Shown: one piece after another, positions 55,006 to 63,290 of the stretch
Layout: each line of letters opens with the position of its first letter
How positions within the stretch are numbered: the stretch's first letter is position 1
Assembly (NCBI RefSeq): GCF_000161795.2
Contig: NZ_CP006882.1
Location: 1,054,001-1,118,000 of the forward strand
Reading direction: 5' to 3'
DNA: 64,000 bases
From: Synechococcus sp. WH 8109
GTDB taxonomy: Bacteria > Cyanobacteriota > Cyanobacteriia > PCC-6307 > Cyanobiaceae
Program-made: the position numbers and the translations under genes
The notes under the pieces: generated by a model
What the model was told of the DNA's origin: nothing
Database searches by the model: none
The model's input: the letters and a program-made list of their open reading frames with translations, nothing else

Positions 55006-56258
55006 GGAACCCCGAACTACTGATCGAACCGGTCTCCAGCCCGGGGATTCTGGCCGCAAAACTGCTGCTTCCTTTCGGCAGCGCCGACGACCCTGCAGGA
55101 ACACGGGGTGCCCATGACCTGCTGGCATCTCTGCTCAGCCGCGGCTGTGGCCAGCACAACCACGTTGACCTGGCGGACCTTGTTGAGGGATGCGGAGCAG
55201 GTCTGCGCTGTGATGCCCAGGAGGATGCGCTCGTGCTGAGCCTGCGCTGCACGGTGGAAGACGCGGAGCAGCTTCTGCCCCTGCTGGCACAGATGGTTCG
55301 TTCCCCCCAGCTTGATCCTGGCCAGGTGGCCCTTGAACGTTCGCTCACGATTCAGGCTTTGCATCGTCAACGAGAGGACCCCTTCCATTGCGCCACGACC
55401 GGATGGCGGCAGCTGACCTATGGCAACGGGGGCTACGGCCACGACCCGATGGGCATCGCTGAAGAGCTGAGTGACCTGGATCGGGAGGCACTTCTTCCCC
55501 TGGCCGAACAACTACCGAGGGCATCGAGCGTTCTCGCCTTGGCGGGCAGCGTCCCGCCGCAAATCATTGACACGATTTGCTCCCTTGAAGACTTTCGCGA
55601 CTGGCCAGAAGGCAGCAGCAACGATCGCTCAGGCCGCCGTCCCTACGCCGAAGCGGTTGGAACCGAGACGATCCAGCTCGAAGCGATGGACACCGAGCAG
55701 GTGGTTCTAATGCTTGGGCAGGCGACGCTGGGGCATGGCCACCCGGATGAACTGGCGTTGCGTCTGTTGCAGTGCCATTTGGGGGTGGGCATGTCGAGCC
55801 TGCTGTTCCAGCGCCTGCGAGAAGACCATGGCGTGGCTTACGACGTGGCCGCGCACTTCCCTGCCCTGGCAGGACCGGCGCCCTTTGTGCTGATGGCCTC
55901 GAGCGTGGAGGAGCGCTCAGAGCTCGCGCTGGACTTGCTGCTGAACATCTGGGACGAGCTGAGTGAGCAACCCCTCAGTGAGGCCGCACTCGAGCTCGCA
56001 CGGGCCAAGTACATAGGTCAGCTCGCCCAGGGCCTGCAGACCTGCTCCCAACGGGCAGAGCGACGGGTTCAGCTGAAGGCCCAGAAGCTTCCCGACGATC
56101 ATGACCAGCGCTGTGTGGAGACTCTTGCGGAACTGACACCGACGGATGTGCTCCATGCCGCCAAACGTTGGCTGATGAAACCACGACTCAGCCTGTGCGG
56201 AACCTCCGCTGCACTGAAGCAGCTCGAACGACGCTGGGATCGGCGGGACGCTGCTTAG
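55002..56258 (+). CDS. M16 family protein lacking the zinc motif (partner subunit)
   Basis: A 418-residue M16-fold protein. At the place of HxxEH it has RGAHDLLASLLSRGCG, so the catalytic residues are missing. The C-terminal half keeps the family pattern (GHGHPDELALRLLQCHLG, LFQRLREDHGVAYDV). It is likely the structural partner of the upstream active subunit. The start ATG overlaps the previous stop (ATGA). It converges with sipA, overlapping by 4 bases. Confidence 0.88.
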   Translation: MRNPELLIEPVSSPGILAAKLLLPFGSADDPAGTRGAHDLLASLLSRGCGQHNHVDLADLVEGCGAGLRCDAQEDALVLSLRCTVEDAEQLLPLLAQMVRSPQLDPGQVALERSLTIQALHRQREDPFHCATTGWRQLTYGNGGYGHDPMGIAEELSDLDREALLPLAEQLPRASSVLALAGSVPPQIIDTICSLEDFRDWPEGSSNDRSGRRPYAEAVGTETIQLEAMDTEQVVLMLGQATLGHGHPDELALRLLQCHLGVGMSSLLFQRLREDHGVAYDVAAHFPALAGPAPFVLMASSVEERSELALDLLLNIWDELSEQPLSEAALELARAKYIGQLAQGLQTCSQRAERRVQLKAQKLPDDHDQRCVETLAELTPTDVLHAAKRWLMKPRLSLCGTSAALKQLERRWDRRDAA

Positions 56259-56482
56259 TCCACCTCAGCGGCATCCACCGGATCCAGTCGATCGAGGGGG
56301 ATCAGAAACGTGCCCCGGCGAAAACGCACGGCAACCGTGTCCATCGGATGAAGTGCAACCACCTCGCCCACTTCACCGGCGGCCACCAGATCGGGCGGTC
56401 GCAGCATCGGCATCGGATCCGCCGACTTGAGGTATGGAAGCTGCTGCGACAGGCGCAGCTGATCACCAATCGATACCGACAT
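56255..56482 (-). CDS. sipA: SipA, NblS-interacting regulatory protein (DUF3148)
   Basis: A 75-residue SH3-like protein: SIGDQLRLSQQLPYLKSADPMPMLRPPDLV, GEVGEVVALHPMDTVAVRFRRGTFLI. The PMPMLRPP segment is the family signature. In Synechococcus elongatus SipA binds the histidine kinase NblS (Hik33) and influences its signalling under high light or nutrient stress. The gene converges with the M16 pair; its own promoter lies toward bioY. Confidence 0.88.
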   Translation of the reverse strand: MSVSIGDQLRLSQQLPYLKSADPMPMLRPPDLVAAGEVGEVVALHPMDTVAVRFRRGTFLIPLDRLDPVDAAEVD

Positions 56483-56529
56483 CTGAACTGGGCAGGATCT
56501 GCATTGTCGAGCAGGATGGGCCGAGTTGA

Positions 56530-57108
56530 GTGAGTGATGTGAGGGCTCTCGCCTCCTGGTGTGGTGCCCTCGCGGGTCTGCTGGCCATCCTCGTCGGAGG
56601 TCTTGTACCGGCCGCGTTGGTCCTGCCTGCTCCCGAGCCGATCCTTCTCCCCCTGCCGGTCACATGGCAGGTGCCAGCGCTGCTTCTCTGCGCAATGGTC
56701 AGTGGCCCGCGTGCCGGCGTGATGGCTGCTGTTGGCTATCTGACCTTGGGATTGTTCAGTCTGCCGGTGTTCCATGGCGGTGGGGGGCTGAACTACGTGC
56801 TTGAACCGGGTTTCGGCTATCTCGCGGGCTTCGTGCCCGCGGCCTGGCTCACCGGTCGACTGGCGCAGCAGGACGGCATGGATGACTTGCCTAGACAGTC
56901 GCTCTGCGCCCTGGCTGGTCTGCTTGGTCTCCAGATCTGCGGCGTGCTGAATCTCGCCCTCGGGGCGCTGCTGGGGCGATGGAGCCTTGGCTTCCCCGAA
57001 CTGCTAATGCAGTTTTCAATCGGTCCGCTAACGGCTCAGATGCTGCTCTGCATCGGTGCAGGATTCCTGTCAATTGTGCTGCGCCGGTTGTTGATCATCG
57101 AGCCATGA
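56530..57108 (+). CDS. bioY: biotin transporter BioY
   Basis: A 192-residue membrane protein with about six helices and the BioY signature PVFHGGGGLNYVLEPGFGYLAGFVPAAWLTG. BioY is the substrate-binding S component of a biotin transporter and can act alone or with an ECF module. No ecfT gene is near. The start is GTG at 56530. It is coupled to lspA (ATGA). Confidence 0.9.
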   Translation: MSDVRALASWCGALAGLLAILVGGLVPAALVLPAPEPILLPLPVTWQVPALLLCAMVSGPRAGVMAAVGYLTLGLFSLPVFHGGGGLNYVLEPGFGYLAGFVPAAWLTGRLAQQDGMDDLPRQSLCALAGLLGLQICGVLNLALGALLGRWSLGFPELLMQFSIGPLTAQMLLCIGAGFLSIVLRRLLIIEP

Positions 57109-57596
57109 CGAGACCACTTCCACGTCGCACAACCCTGCTGATTGCCCTGTTCATCGTGGTGGTGGATCAGCTGAGCAAGGCGGCGGCCTCGAGCGCCTTG
57201 CAAGGGGGCCAATCCCTACCCCTGCTGCCGCATCTGCTCTCGCTGCAATTGGTGCACAACACCGGCGCAGCCTTCAGTGTTCTGCAGGGTTCCACTGCCT
57301 TGCTTGGGCTGCTCAGCTTGGGGGTAGGCATCGGGCTGATCCTGTGGATCTGGCGTGAACGGGTGCTGCCGTTCTGGCAGGCCCTCGCCGCAGCAGCGCT
57401 TCTGGGCGGAACCGTGGGCAATGGGATTGACCGTTGGCGTCTGGGACACGTGGTGGATTTTCTGGCCCTCGAACCGATCGATTTCCCGATCTTCAACGGG
57501 GCGGATGTCGCCATCAATTTCGCAGTGCTCTGCTTTGCCATCGACCTTTGGACCCGCCGGGGTGACAGCAGCCTTCGTGACAACAGCCGTGGCTGA
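57105..57596 (+). CDS. lspA: lipoprotein signal peptidase
   Basis: LspA cleaves signal peptides of diacylglyceryl-modified prolipoproteins. The 163-residue protein has four membrane helices and the conserved motifs VVVDQLSK, HNTGAAFS, GGTVGNGIDR and VVDFLAL; the last two carry the catalytic aspartates. The start ATG is inside the bioY stop. Confidence 0.95.
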   Translation: MTRPLPRRTTLLIALFIVVVDQLSKAAASSALQGGQSLPLLPHLLSLQLVHNTGAAFSVLQGSTALLGLLSLGVGIGLILWIWRERVLPFWQALAAAALLGGTVGNGIDRWRLGHVVDFLALEPIDFPIFNGADVAINFAVLCFAIDLWTRRGDSSLRDNSRG

Positions 57597-57630
57597 CCCA
57601 AACTTGCCCTGAGGCTGGTGTGACGCAGGC

Positions 57631-59220
57631 ATGAAACGCCAAACCCGGTTGCTGATCGGTCTCGCCGTTGCCTTCTTGGCACTTGTGCTGATAGGCGCTG
57701 CCGTTCAGACCATCCGCAGCCTGCTGTGGGATCTGAGTTACTTCCTGCCTCCCTGGTTGCTCACGCCGGTGCTGCTGCTGGGGTTCGCGCTGGTGGCCAC
57801 CCTGGCGGTGCAAGTGGGTTGGCCGATGTGGAAACGCCTGAAATCGCGCTCAACCCAACGCCCACGCCAAGCCACCGCCGCTCCACAGAACCGGCGGGAT
57901 GCCGCTACCACCAGCCTCGGCCACGTGGATCGTCTGATCGAACGCATTCAGGACGACATCAGTCGCCGCAGCCTTCAGACCGAACGCGATCGGGTCGCTG
58001 AGGAACTGAAGCGAGGCGATTTGGTGGTTGTGGTGTTCGGCACTGGATCCAGCGGCAAGACATCGCTGATCCGTGCCCTGCTCAATGAAATGGTCGGCGA
58101 TGTGGGAGCGCCCATGGGCGTGACCAAAACCAGCCGCGCCTACCGCCTGCGTTTGAAAGGCCTCGAGCGTGGTCTTCAGCTCGTGGATACCCCAGGAATC
58201 CTGGAAGCCGGAGAGGAAGGACTCAGCCGGGAGGAAACAGCCCGTCGTCGGGCGGTTCGTGCCGATCTTTTGATCGTGGTGGTGGACGGGGACCTCAGAG
58301 CCTCGGAATACGCCGTTGTGACCTCGCTCGCCGGGCTCGGCAAGCGGCTGCTCCTGGTGCTGAACAAGCGGGATTTACGCGGAGTTGACGAGGAGAAAAG
58401 GCTCCTGCAGGTGCTTCGCTCCCGTTGCCAGGGACAGCTCAACGCTGCTGATGTGGTGGCCTGCAGTGCCTCTCCTCAATCGATTCCTCAACCCGGCCGT
58501 CGCCCGCTGCAGCCGCTGCCTGACGTCAGCGATCTGCTGCAGCGCCTTGCCGTTGTGCTGCACGCCGAGGGGGAGGAATTGATTGCCGACAACATCCTTC
58601 TGCAGTGCCGATCCCTCGACAGCCGCGGGCGTGACCTGTTGAACGACCAGCGGTCTCGGGAAGCCAAACGCTGCATTGACCGCTACAGCTGGATGGGAGC
58701 GGGGATTGTCGCTGCCAACCCGCTGCCAGGGGTGGATCTGTTGAGCACCGCAGCGGTGAATGCCCAGATGATCCTGGAGATGGCCAAGATCTATGGGGTC
58801 GAGATGTCCCGTGATCGCGCCAAAGATCTGGCCATGTCCCTTGGACAGACCCTGGGCAAGTTGGGCATCGTCAAAGGGGCCATGAGCTTGCTGGGAACCA
58901 GCCTGAGCCTGAGCTTGCCCACTCTGGTGCTGGGGCAAGTGCTCCAGGGGGTGGTGACCGCATGGCTCACCCGAATCGCCGGAAGCAGTTTCATGCGCTA
59001 CTTCGAACAGGACCAGGACTGGGGTGACGGTGGCATGCAGACCGTGGTTCAGCAGGCCTTTGAGCTCAACCGACGGGAGCTCTCACTGCGGCGCTTTCTG
59101 GCCAGTGCCATGCGGCAAGTGGTTGAACCGCTTCAGACGTCCGCGGCGGGACGTCTTCCCCCCCGGCCAGGGCCTCAGCAGGAGGGGGAAGCATCGGCCC
59201 CCGGGCATCCAGAACGGTGA
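57631..59220 (+). CDS. membrane GTPase with DUF697 domain
   Basis: A 529-residue protein with two N-terminal helices (residues about 6-26 and 40-66), then a GTPase domain of the Era/EngA type: G1 GTGSSGKTS (near 136-144), G3 DTPGILEAGEEGLS, G4 NKRD. A C-terminal DUF697 domain follows with hydrophobic segments (ANPLPGVDLLSTAAVNAQM, LLGTSLSLSLPTLVLGQVLQG). The function is unknown; relatives occur with cell-envelope or stress roles. Its end overlaps the minus-strand gene at 59066. Confidence 0.85.
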   Translation: MKRQTRLLIGLAVAFLALVLIGAAVQTIRSLLWDLSYFLPPWLLTPVLLLGFALVATLAVQVGWPMWKRLKSRSTQRPRQATAAPQNRRDAATTSLGHVDRLIERIQDDISRRSLQTERDRVAEELKRGDLVVVVFGTGSSGKTSLIRALLNEMVGDVGAPMGVTKTSRAYRLRLKGLERGLQLVDTPGILEAGEEGLSREETARRRAVRADLLIVVVDGDLRASEYAVVTSLAGLGKRLLLVLNKRDLRGVDEEKRLLQVLRSRCQGQLNAADVVACSASPQSIPQPGRRPLQPLPDVSDLLQRLAVVLHAEGEELIADNILLQCRSLDSRGRDLLNDQRSREAKRCIDRYSWMGAGIVAANPLPGVDLLSTAAVNAQMILEMAKIYGVEMSRDRAKDLAMSLGQTLGKLGIVKGAMSLLGTSLSLSLPTLVLGQVLQGVVTAWLTRIAGSSFMRYFEQDQDWGDGGMQTVVQQAFELNRRELSLRRFLASAMRQVVEPLQTSAAGRLPPRPGPQQEGEASAPGHPER

Positions 59221-59308
59221 TCAGGAGCAGATAGAGCACACCAATCGCCACGGAGATCGCCCCGGTGACGATGGCTACCCAGCGTGAACCCTGCTGCTGT
59301 TCCGGCAT
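59066..59308 (-). CDS. small membrane protein overlapping the GTPase 3' end
   Basis: An 80-residue protein with one N-terminal helix (WVAIVTGAISVAIGVLYLLLITVLD, residues about 10-34) and a hydrophilic tail. The first 50 residues are protein-like (LDARGPMLPPPAEALAGG) and match my memory of a small cyanobacterial membrane protein. The last 50 codons lie antisense to the GTPase gene (155-base overlap) and may be under dual constraint. Confidence 0.55.
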   Translation of the reverse strand: MPEQQQGSRWVAIVTGAISVAIGVLYLLLITVLDARGPMLPPPAEALAGGEDVPPRTSEAVQPLAAWHWPESAAVRAPVG

Positions 59309-59341
59309 CGGAGCGTCTCAAACGATGGCGATTTTGAACGA

Positions 59342-60802
59342 TCAGGCTGGAGCCAGCGATCCAATTAGACGTCCCGACAGGTCGCTGAGGTGCCGAGCCG
59401 TGGTGTGGGGGTTTCCAAAAACCGCCTTGAGGCAGAAACGGTCGCCGTAGAACGGTCGCGACAGCATGTAGCCATGAGACAGCAGCATTTGCCGGGTGTC
59501 TTCACTCCAACGGCCGGCTGCAGCAGCGTCCCCGTGTCTGGGATGGAAGGCCAGCAGGTGCAGGTCACCCGCCAACAACGTGAACTTCTCCAAGTCCAAT
59601 TGGGCTGCGAAGGCGGTTCGCCGTTCCAAAGCATCGCTGAGCGTTGCTTCGATGCCCGCCTCGCCCAACTGACGGAGGCCCAGCCAAAGCTTGAGGATCT
59701 CTGCAGGTCGGGTGCCCTGCAAGCCGATCTCCCCGCCGTGATCCATCCCCCTGGGCGCCTCCATGTAGGGCAATCCTGTTGAAAAGGCCTGGCGGAGATG
59801 GGTTCGATCCCGAAGCAACAGCAGAGATGACGCCTTAGTGATGCCCAGCAATTTCTGGGGATTCAGCGTGATCGAATCAGCACGTTCCATGCCATCCATC
59901 AGAGAGGCATGGCGGGCCGTGAGGGCGAACACACCGCCGATGGCCGCATCAACATGCATCCAAACCCCAGCGTCACGGCAGAGGGTTGCCAGATCCGAGA
60001 GAGGATCAATGGCTCCGCGCACCGTGGTGCCGGCCGTGGCCACTACCGACAGACAAGGCCGCCCCTCCGCTTGCAGAGATCTCAAACGCTTGGCCAAAGC
60101 CTCGAGGCAAAGGCCTCCATCCGCGGCCACAGGAAGCGTCTGAAGGGCATCATCCGCCAGCCCCATCACCTTTGCGGCCTTGTTGATGGAGACGTGAGCG
60201 TCTTGGCTGCACAGCAGCACAGGATCCCGATGGGTGGCCCCCAACGCCGCCCGTGCCGCCACCAGGGCCATGAGATTGCTCAGGGTCCCGCCGCTGGCCA
60301 GCACCCCCCCGGAACCGGCAGGCAAGCCAATCCTGTGGCAAAACCAGAGGCAGAGGTCATGTTCCAGGCCGGTCAGACCAGGCGAAAGCTCCTCAGCCAG
60401 GAGGTTGTTGTTGAGACCTGCACAGACCAATTCCGCCGCAATCGACGCAGTAAGCGGGGGCGGATCGAGATGGGCCAGAGCACCGGGATGGGACGGCTGA
60501 TACGCCCCATCCATCACCTGCTGAAGATCACTGAGCAGCGATTCAACGTTGGCCCCATTAAGCCCTGGTGCCACATCAGGCAAGGGGCGCATGACGGGGA
60601 CCGGGCTTGATCGATCAGCGGAGCCGATCCAACGGCAGAGCAGATCCGAACTGCGATGCAGGAAGTCCCTCAGCACCGGGTCTTCGGCCGAGGGGATGGC
60701 GAACGGAGCAAGCCGATCCGGTGGGTGCTGAGACTCGGAACAGGCTTGCAACGGAGACCCGTGAACTGCACCGATCTTCGCGTCTCGTGGGATGGTGCTC
60801 AA
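59342..60802 (-). CDS. PLP-dependent group II decarboxylase
   Basis: A 486-residue pyridoxal-5'-phosphate enzyme related to glutamate and 2,4-diaminobutyrate decarboxylases. It has the GVLASGGTLSNLMAL cofactor region, the HVDAAIGG motif and the Schiff-base lysine in ITLNPQKLLGITKASS. The substrate amino acid cannot be assigned. The first ATG (60802) lies inside the divergent tadA frame by 11 bases; a GTG at 60766 would avoid this. Confidence 0.85.
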   Translation of the reverse strand: MSTIPRDAKIGAVHGSPLQACSESQHPPDRLAPFAIPSAEDPVLRDFLHRSSDLLCRWIGSADRSSPVPVMRPLPDVAPGLNGANVESLLSDLQQVMDGAYQPSHPGALAHLDPPPLTASIAAELVCAGLNNNLLAEELSPGLTGLEHDLCLWFCHRIGLPAGSGGVLASGGTLSNLMALVAARAALGATHRDPVLLCSQDAHVSINKAAKVMGLADDALQTLPVAADGGLCLEALAKRLRSLQAEGRPCLSVVATAGTTVRGAIDPLSDLATLCRDAGVWMHVDAAIGGVFALTARHASLMDGMERADSITLNPQKLLGITKASSLLLLRDRTHLRQAFSTGLPYMEAPRGMDHGGEIGLQGTRPAEILKLWLGLRQLGEAGIEATLSDALERRTAFAAQLDLEKFTLLAGDLHLLAFHPRHGDAAAAGRWSEDTRQMLLSHGYMLSRPFYGDRFCLKAVFGNPHTTARHLSDLSGRLIGSLAPA

Positions 60803-61295
60803 AGGACAACGTGGAACAGCGGTGGATCAGCGGGATGAATTCACTCGCTGGATGGATGTTCTGCTCCAGCGCGCTGAGGAGGCTGGAGCGGAAGGAGAAG
60901 TTCCGGTGGCCGCTGTGATCCTGGATGGACAGGGACGAGCCATCGGCCATGGGCGCAACCGGCGCCAGAATGACAGGGATCCCCTCGGGCATGCCGAACT
61001 GGTGGCCTTGCAACAGGCAGCCATCGTTCAGGACGACTGGAGATTCAACAACTGCACCCTGATCGTTACCCTCGAACCCTGTCCCATGTGTGCGGGGGCC
61101 TTGGTGCAGGCCCGCATGGGAACTGTGATTTTTGCGGCGTCAGATCCCAAGCGTGGTGGCCTGGGGGGAAGCCTTGACCTCTCCACCCATGCCAGTGCTC
61201 ATCACCACATGAAGGTGATTGAGGGCGTGCGCGAGCCAGAGGCGAGGGAGCAGCTGGAGAGCTGGTTCAGGCAGCGGCGGCGACGGAACCGCTGA
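60792..61295 (+). CDS. tadA: tRNA adenosine(34) deaminase
   Basis: TadA converts A34 to inosine in tRNA-Arg(ACG). The zinc/catalytic motifs HAELVAL (His and Glu) and PCPMCAGAL (two Cys) are present. The first ATG gives 167 residues; a GTG at 60825 would give 156, closer to the family, and would clear the neighbour. The 3' end overlaps the aminotransferase gene by 29 bases. Confidence 0.93.
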   Translation: MVLKGQRGTAVDQRDEFTRWMDVLLQRAEEAGAEGEVPVAAVILDGQGRAIGHGRNRRQNDRDPLGHAELVALQQAAIVQDDWRFNNCTLIVTLEPCPMCAGALVQARMGTVIFAASDPKRGGLGGSLDLSTHASAHHHMKVIEGVREPEAREQLESWFRQRRRRNR

Positions 61296-62463
61296 AGCGA
61301 GGCAATTCTGTCTCAAACAGGTTGAGCAGACGGTTCACGTTTTCAGGGGTGGAGTTGTAACCCATTAGGCCTATGCGCCAGATTTTGCCGGCCAGGCTGC
61401 CGAGTCCACCACCAACCTCAATGCCGTGGTTGTTGAGCAGGTGCTGGCTGAAGGCCTTGCCATCCACACCTTCAGGAATGCGAACTGTGGTGAGGGTGGG
61501 CAGTCGGCGCTCGGCCGGCACATGCATCGAGAGGCCGAGACCTTCCAGCCCGTTCCAGAGCATCTCCGCATTGCTGCGATGGCGTGCCCAGGCCTGGTCG
61601 AGACCTTCTTCAGCCAGAAGACGCAGGGCCTCACGCATACCAAAGTTCATGTTGACCGGGGCGGTGTGGTGGTAGACGCGGTCGCTGCCCCAGTACTGGT
61701 TCAGCAATGAGACGTCCAGATACCAGTTGGGCACCTTGCCCTGACGGGCTGTCATCTTGGCCTCGGCACGGGGACCCATGGTGAAGGGTCCGAGACCGGG
61801 AGGGCAGCTCAGGCCCTTCTGGCTGCAGCTGTACGCGAGATCGACTTTCCACTCATCGATGTAGAGCGGCACACCCCCCAGAGAGGTGACGGTGTCGAGC
61901 AGCAGAAGGCAATCATGTTTCCGGCAGAGGTCGCCGATGCCCTCCATGGGTTGGCATACACCCGTTGAGGTTTCGGCATGAACCAACGCCAGGATGGCGG
62001 GCTTGTGCTCAATCAGGGCAGCTTCCAGCTCATCGAGAGAAAACCACTCACCCCAGGGCTTCTCAATGGTTTTCACCTCAGCGCGATAGCGGCCAGCCAT
62101 GTCAGCCAGTCGCAGTCCGAAGTATCCCTTCACCGCCACCAAAACGGTGTCTCCAGGCTCAACGGTGTTGGCGATGGTTGCCTCCATGGCAGCACTGCCG
62201 GTGCCGCTCATCGGAAGCGTGAGGCGGTTGTCGGTCTGCCAGGCGTAACGCAGCAGTTCCTGCACTTCGCCCATCAGATCCACATACAGAGGATCAAGGT
62301 GACCAATCGGGGTTCGCGACAGAGCCTTCAGAACCGTTGGATGGGCGTTGGAGGGGCCTGGTCCAAGCAGGAGACGGTCGGGTGTGCCGATCGGTGCAAA
62401 GGCTTTGCGGTGACGATCGTCAACAGGAAGGAGTGAGTTCGTCGTCGCCAAAGCCCTGATCAT
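61267..62463 (-). CDS. alanine-glyoxylate/serine-pyruvate aminotransferase family protein
   Basis: A 398-residue fold-type I PLP enzyme: DRLLLGPGPSNAHPTVL, LTLPMSGTGSAAME, LVHAETSTGVCQPMEGIG, and the cofactor lysine in SCSQKGLSCPPGLGPF. Such enzymes recover glycolate-derived glyoxylate in photorespiration, but exact donors are not certain. It converges with tadA. Confidence 0.93.
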   Translation of the reverse strand: MIRALATTNSLLPVDDRHRKAFAPIGTPDRLLLGPGPSNAHPTVLKALSRTPIGHLDPLYVDLMGEVQELLRYAWQTDNRLTLPMSGTGSAAMEATIANTVEPGDTVLVAVKGYFGLRLADMAGRYRAEVKTIEKPWGEWFSLDELEAALIEHKPAILALVHAETSTGVCQPMEGIGDLCRKHDCLLLLDTVTSLGGVPLYIDEWKVDLAYSCSQKGLSCPPGLGPFTMGPRAEAKMTARQGKVPNWYLDVSLLNQYWGSDRVYHHTAPVNMNFGMREALRLLAEEGLDQAWARHRSNAEMLWNGLEGLGLSMHVPAERRLPTLTTVRIPEGVDGKAFSQHLLNNHGIEVGGGLGSLAGKIWRIGLMGYNSTPENVNRLLNLFETELPRFSGSVAAAA

Positions 62464-62559
62464 TGGTTCGAAGTGTTGAGCCTACGCAGTCACGTCCCTT
62501 TGAGGGAGTGAGGGAAGATCGATTGCAATCTGTTCAAATCTTGCGTTGAGCGTGCTGGC

Positions 62560-63084
62560 TCAGCGCTGACGCACATTGGTTTCTCCAAGACCCTTGGCCA
62601 GGTGATCAAACGGTTGTATGGCCGTGGCGAGTTGATCGGATGCAGCACCGTCGGCCAGGAGCATCTCAGCGACAACTTCTCCCAGCAGAACAATGCTGCG
62701 GACTGTTGGACCGGTGGGAACGCCGAGACTCTTGTAGGTGTCGTCGAGACCGTTCAGCACACGCTCATTGAGGATAGTGGAGTCACCAGCCACCAGGGCA
62801 TAGCTGGCATAACGGAGGAAATAATCCATATCCCGCAGGCAGGCGGCGAGCCGACGGGTGGTGTAGGCGTTACCGCCAGGCAGCAGCAGATCAGGCTCAT
62901 CCCGGAACAGGCGTTGGCTGGCCTCACGCACAATCTCAGCCGAGGATCCGTTGATCAGCTCTACGGCCTGAATCCGCAGACTGGATTCATCCAAATATGC
63001 ATTGATGCTGTCGATAGCCGAACGATCGAAATAACGACCCAGCTGGTCGTAGCGACCGATCAGACCGCTGATTGCATCCCGCAT
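62560..63084 (-). CDS. apcF: allophycocyanin-like beta subunit ApcF
   Basis: ApcF is a core-membrane-linker-associated, beta-type allophycocyanin of the phycobilisome terminal emitter trimer. The 174-residue protein starts MRDAISGLIGRYDQLGRYFD and has GGNAYTTRRLAACLRDMDYFLRYASYAL, with the chromophore cysteine in AACLRD, then LDDTYKSLGVPTGPTVRS. It fits ApcF better than ApcB because of the RDA start and the length near 170. It is divergent from glnA. Confidence 0.92.
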   Translation of the reverse strand: MRDAISGLIGRYDQLGRYFDRSAIDSINAYLDESSLRIQAVELINGSSAEIVREASQRLFRDEPDLLLPGGNAYTTRRLAACLRDMDYFLRYASYALVAGDSTILNERVLNGLDDTYKSLGVPTGPTVRSIVLLGEVVAEMLLADGAASDQLATAIQPFDHLAKGLGETNVRQR

Positions 63085-63211
63085 GTCCCTGAATCTCCAG
63101 AGGATCCCCAGCGGAAGCTAACACCGTTAAAGCGAGCAGATCCTTTGGCAGGCCTGCATTTCAGCCAAGTTGACAGAAACGGTTACGCAGTCGCCCTCTG
63201 GCTGTTGAAAC

Positions 63212-63225
63212 GTACCTCTTGATAC
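63212..63225 (+). promoter_or_regulatory. NtcA-binding site upstream of glnA
   Basis: The sequence GTACCTCTTGATAC fits the NtcA consensus GTA-N8-TAC. A TACGGT (-10 like, TA-N3-T) lies at 63248-63253, 22 bases downstream, which places the box near -41.5 of a start site around 63260, the class II activator geometry. glnA is a classic NtcA target. Confidence 0.85.
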
Positions 63226-63247
63226 AAAATGGTGTCTTGTGGCTGTT

Positions 63248-63253
63248 TACGGT
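63248..63253 (+). promoter_or_regulatory. -10 element of glnA
   Basis: TACGGT matches the TA-N3-T rule for NtcA-activated promoters, 22 bases after the NtcA box. No -35 element is needed. Confidence 0.65.
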
Positions 63254-63290
63254 CACATCACTGCACAATTCAGTCGAGCAGTCCTTTCTT

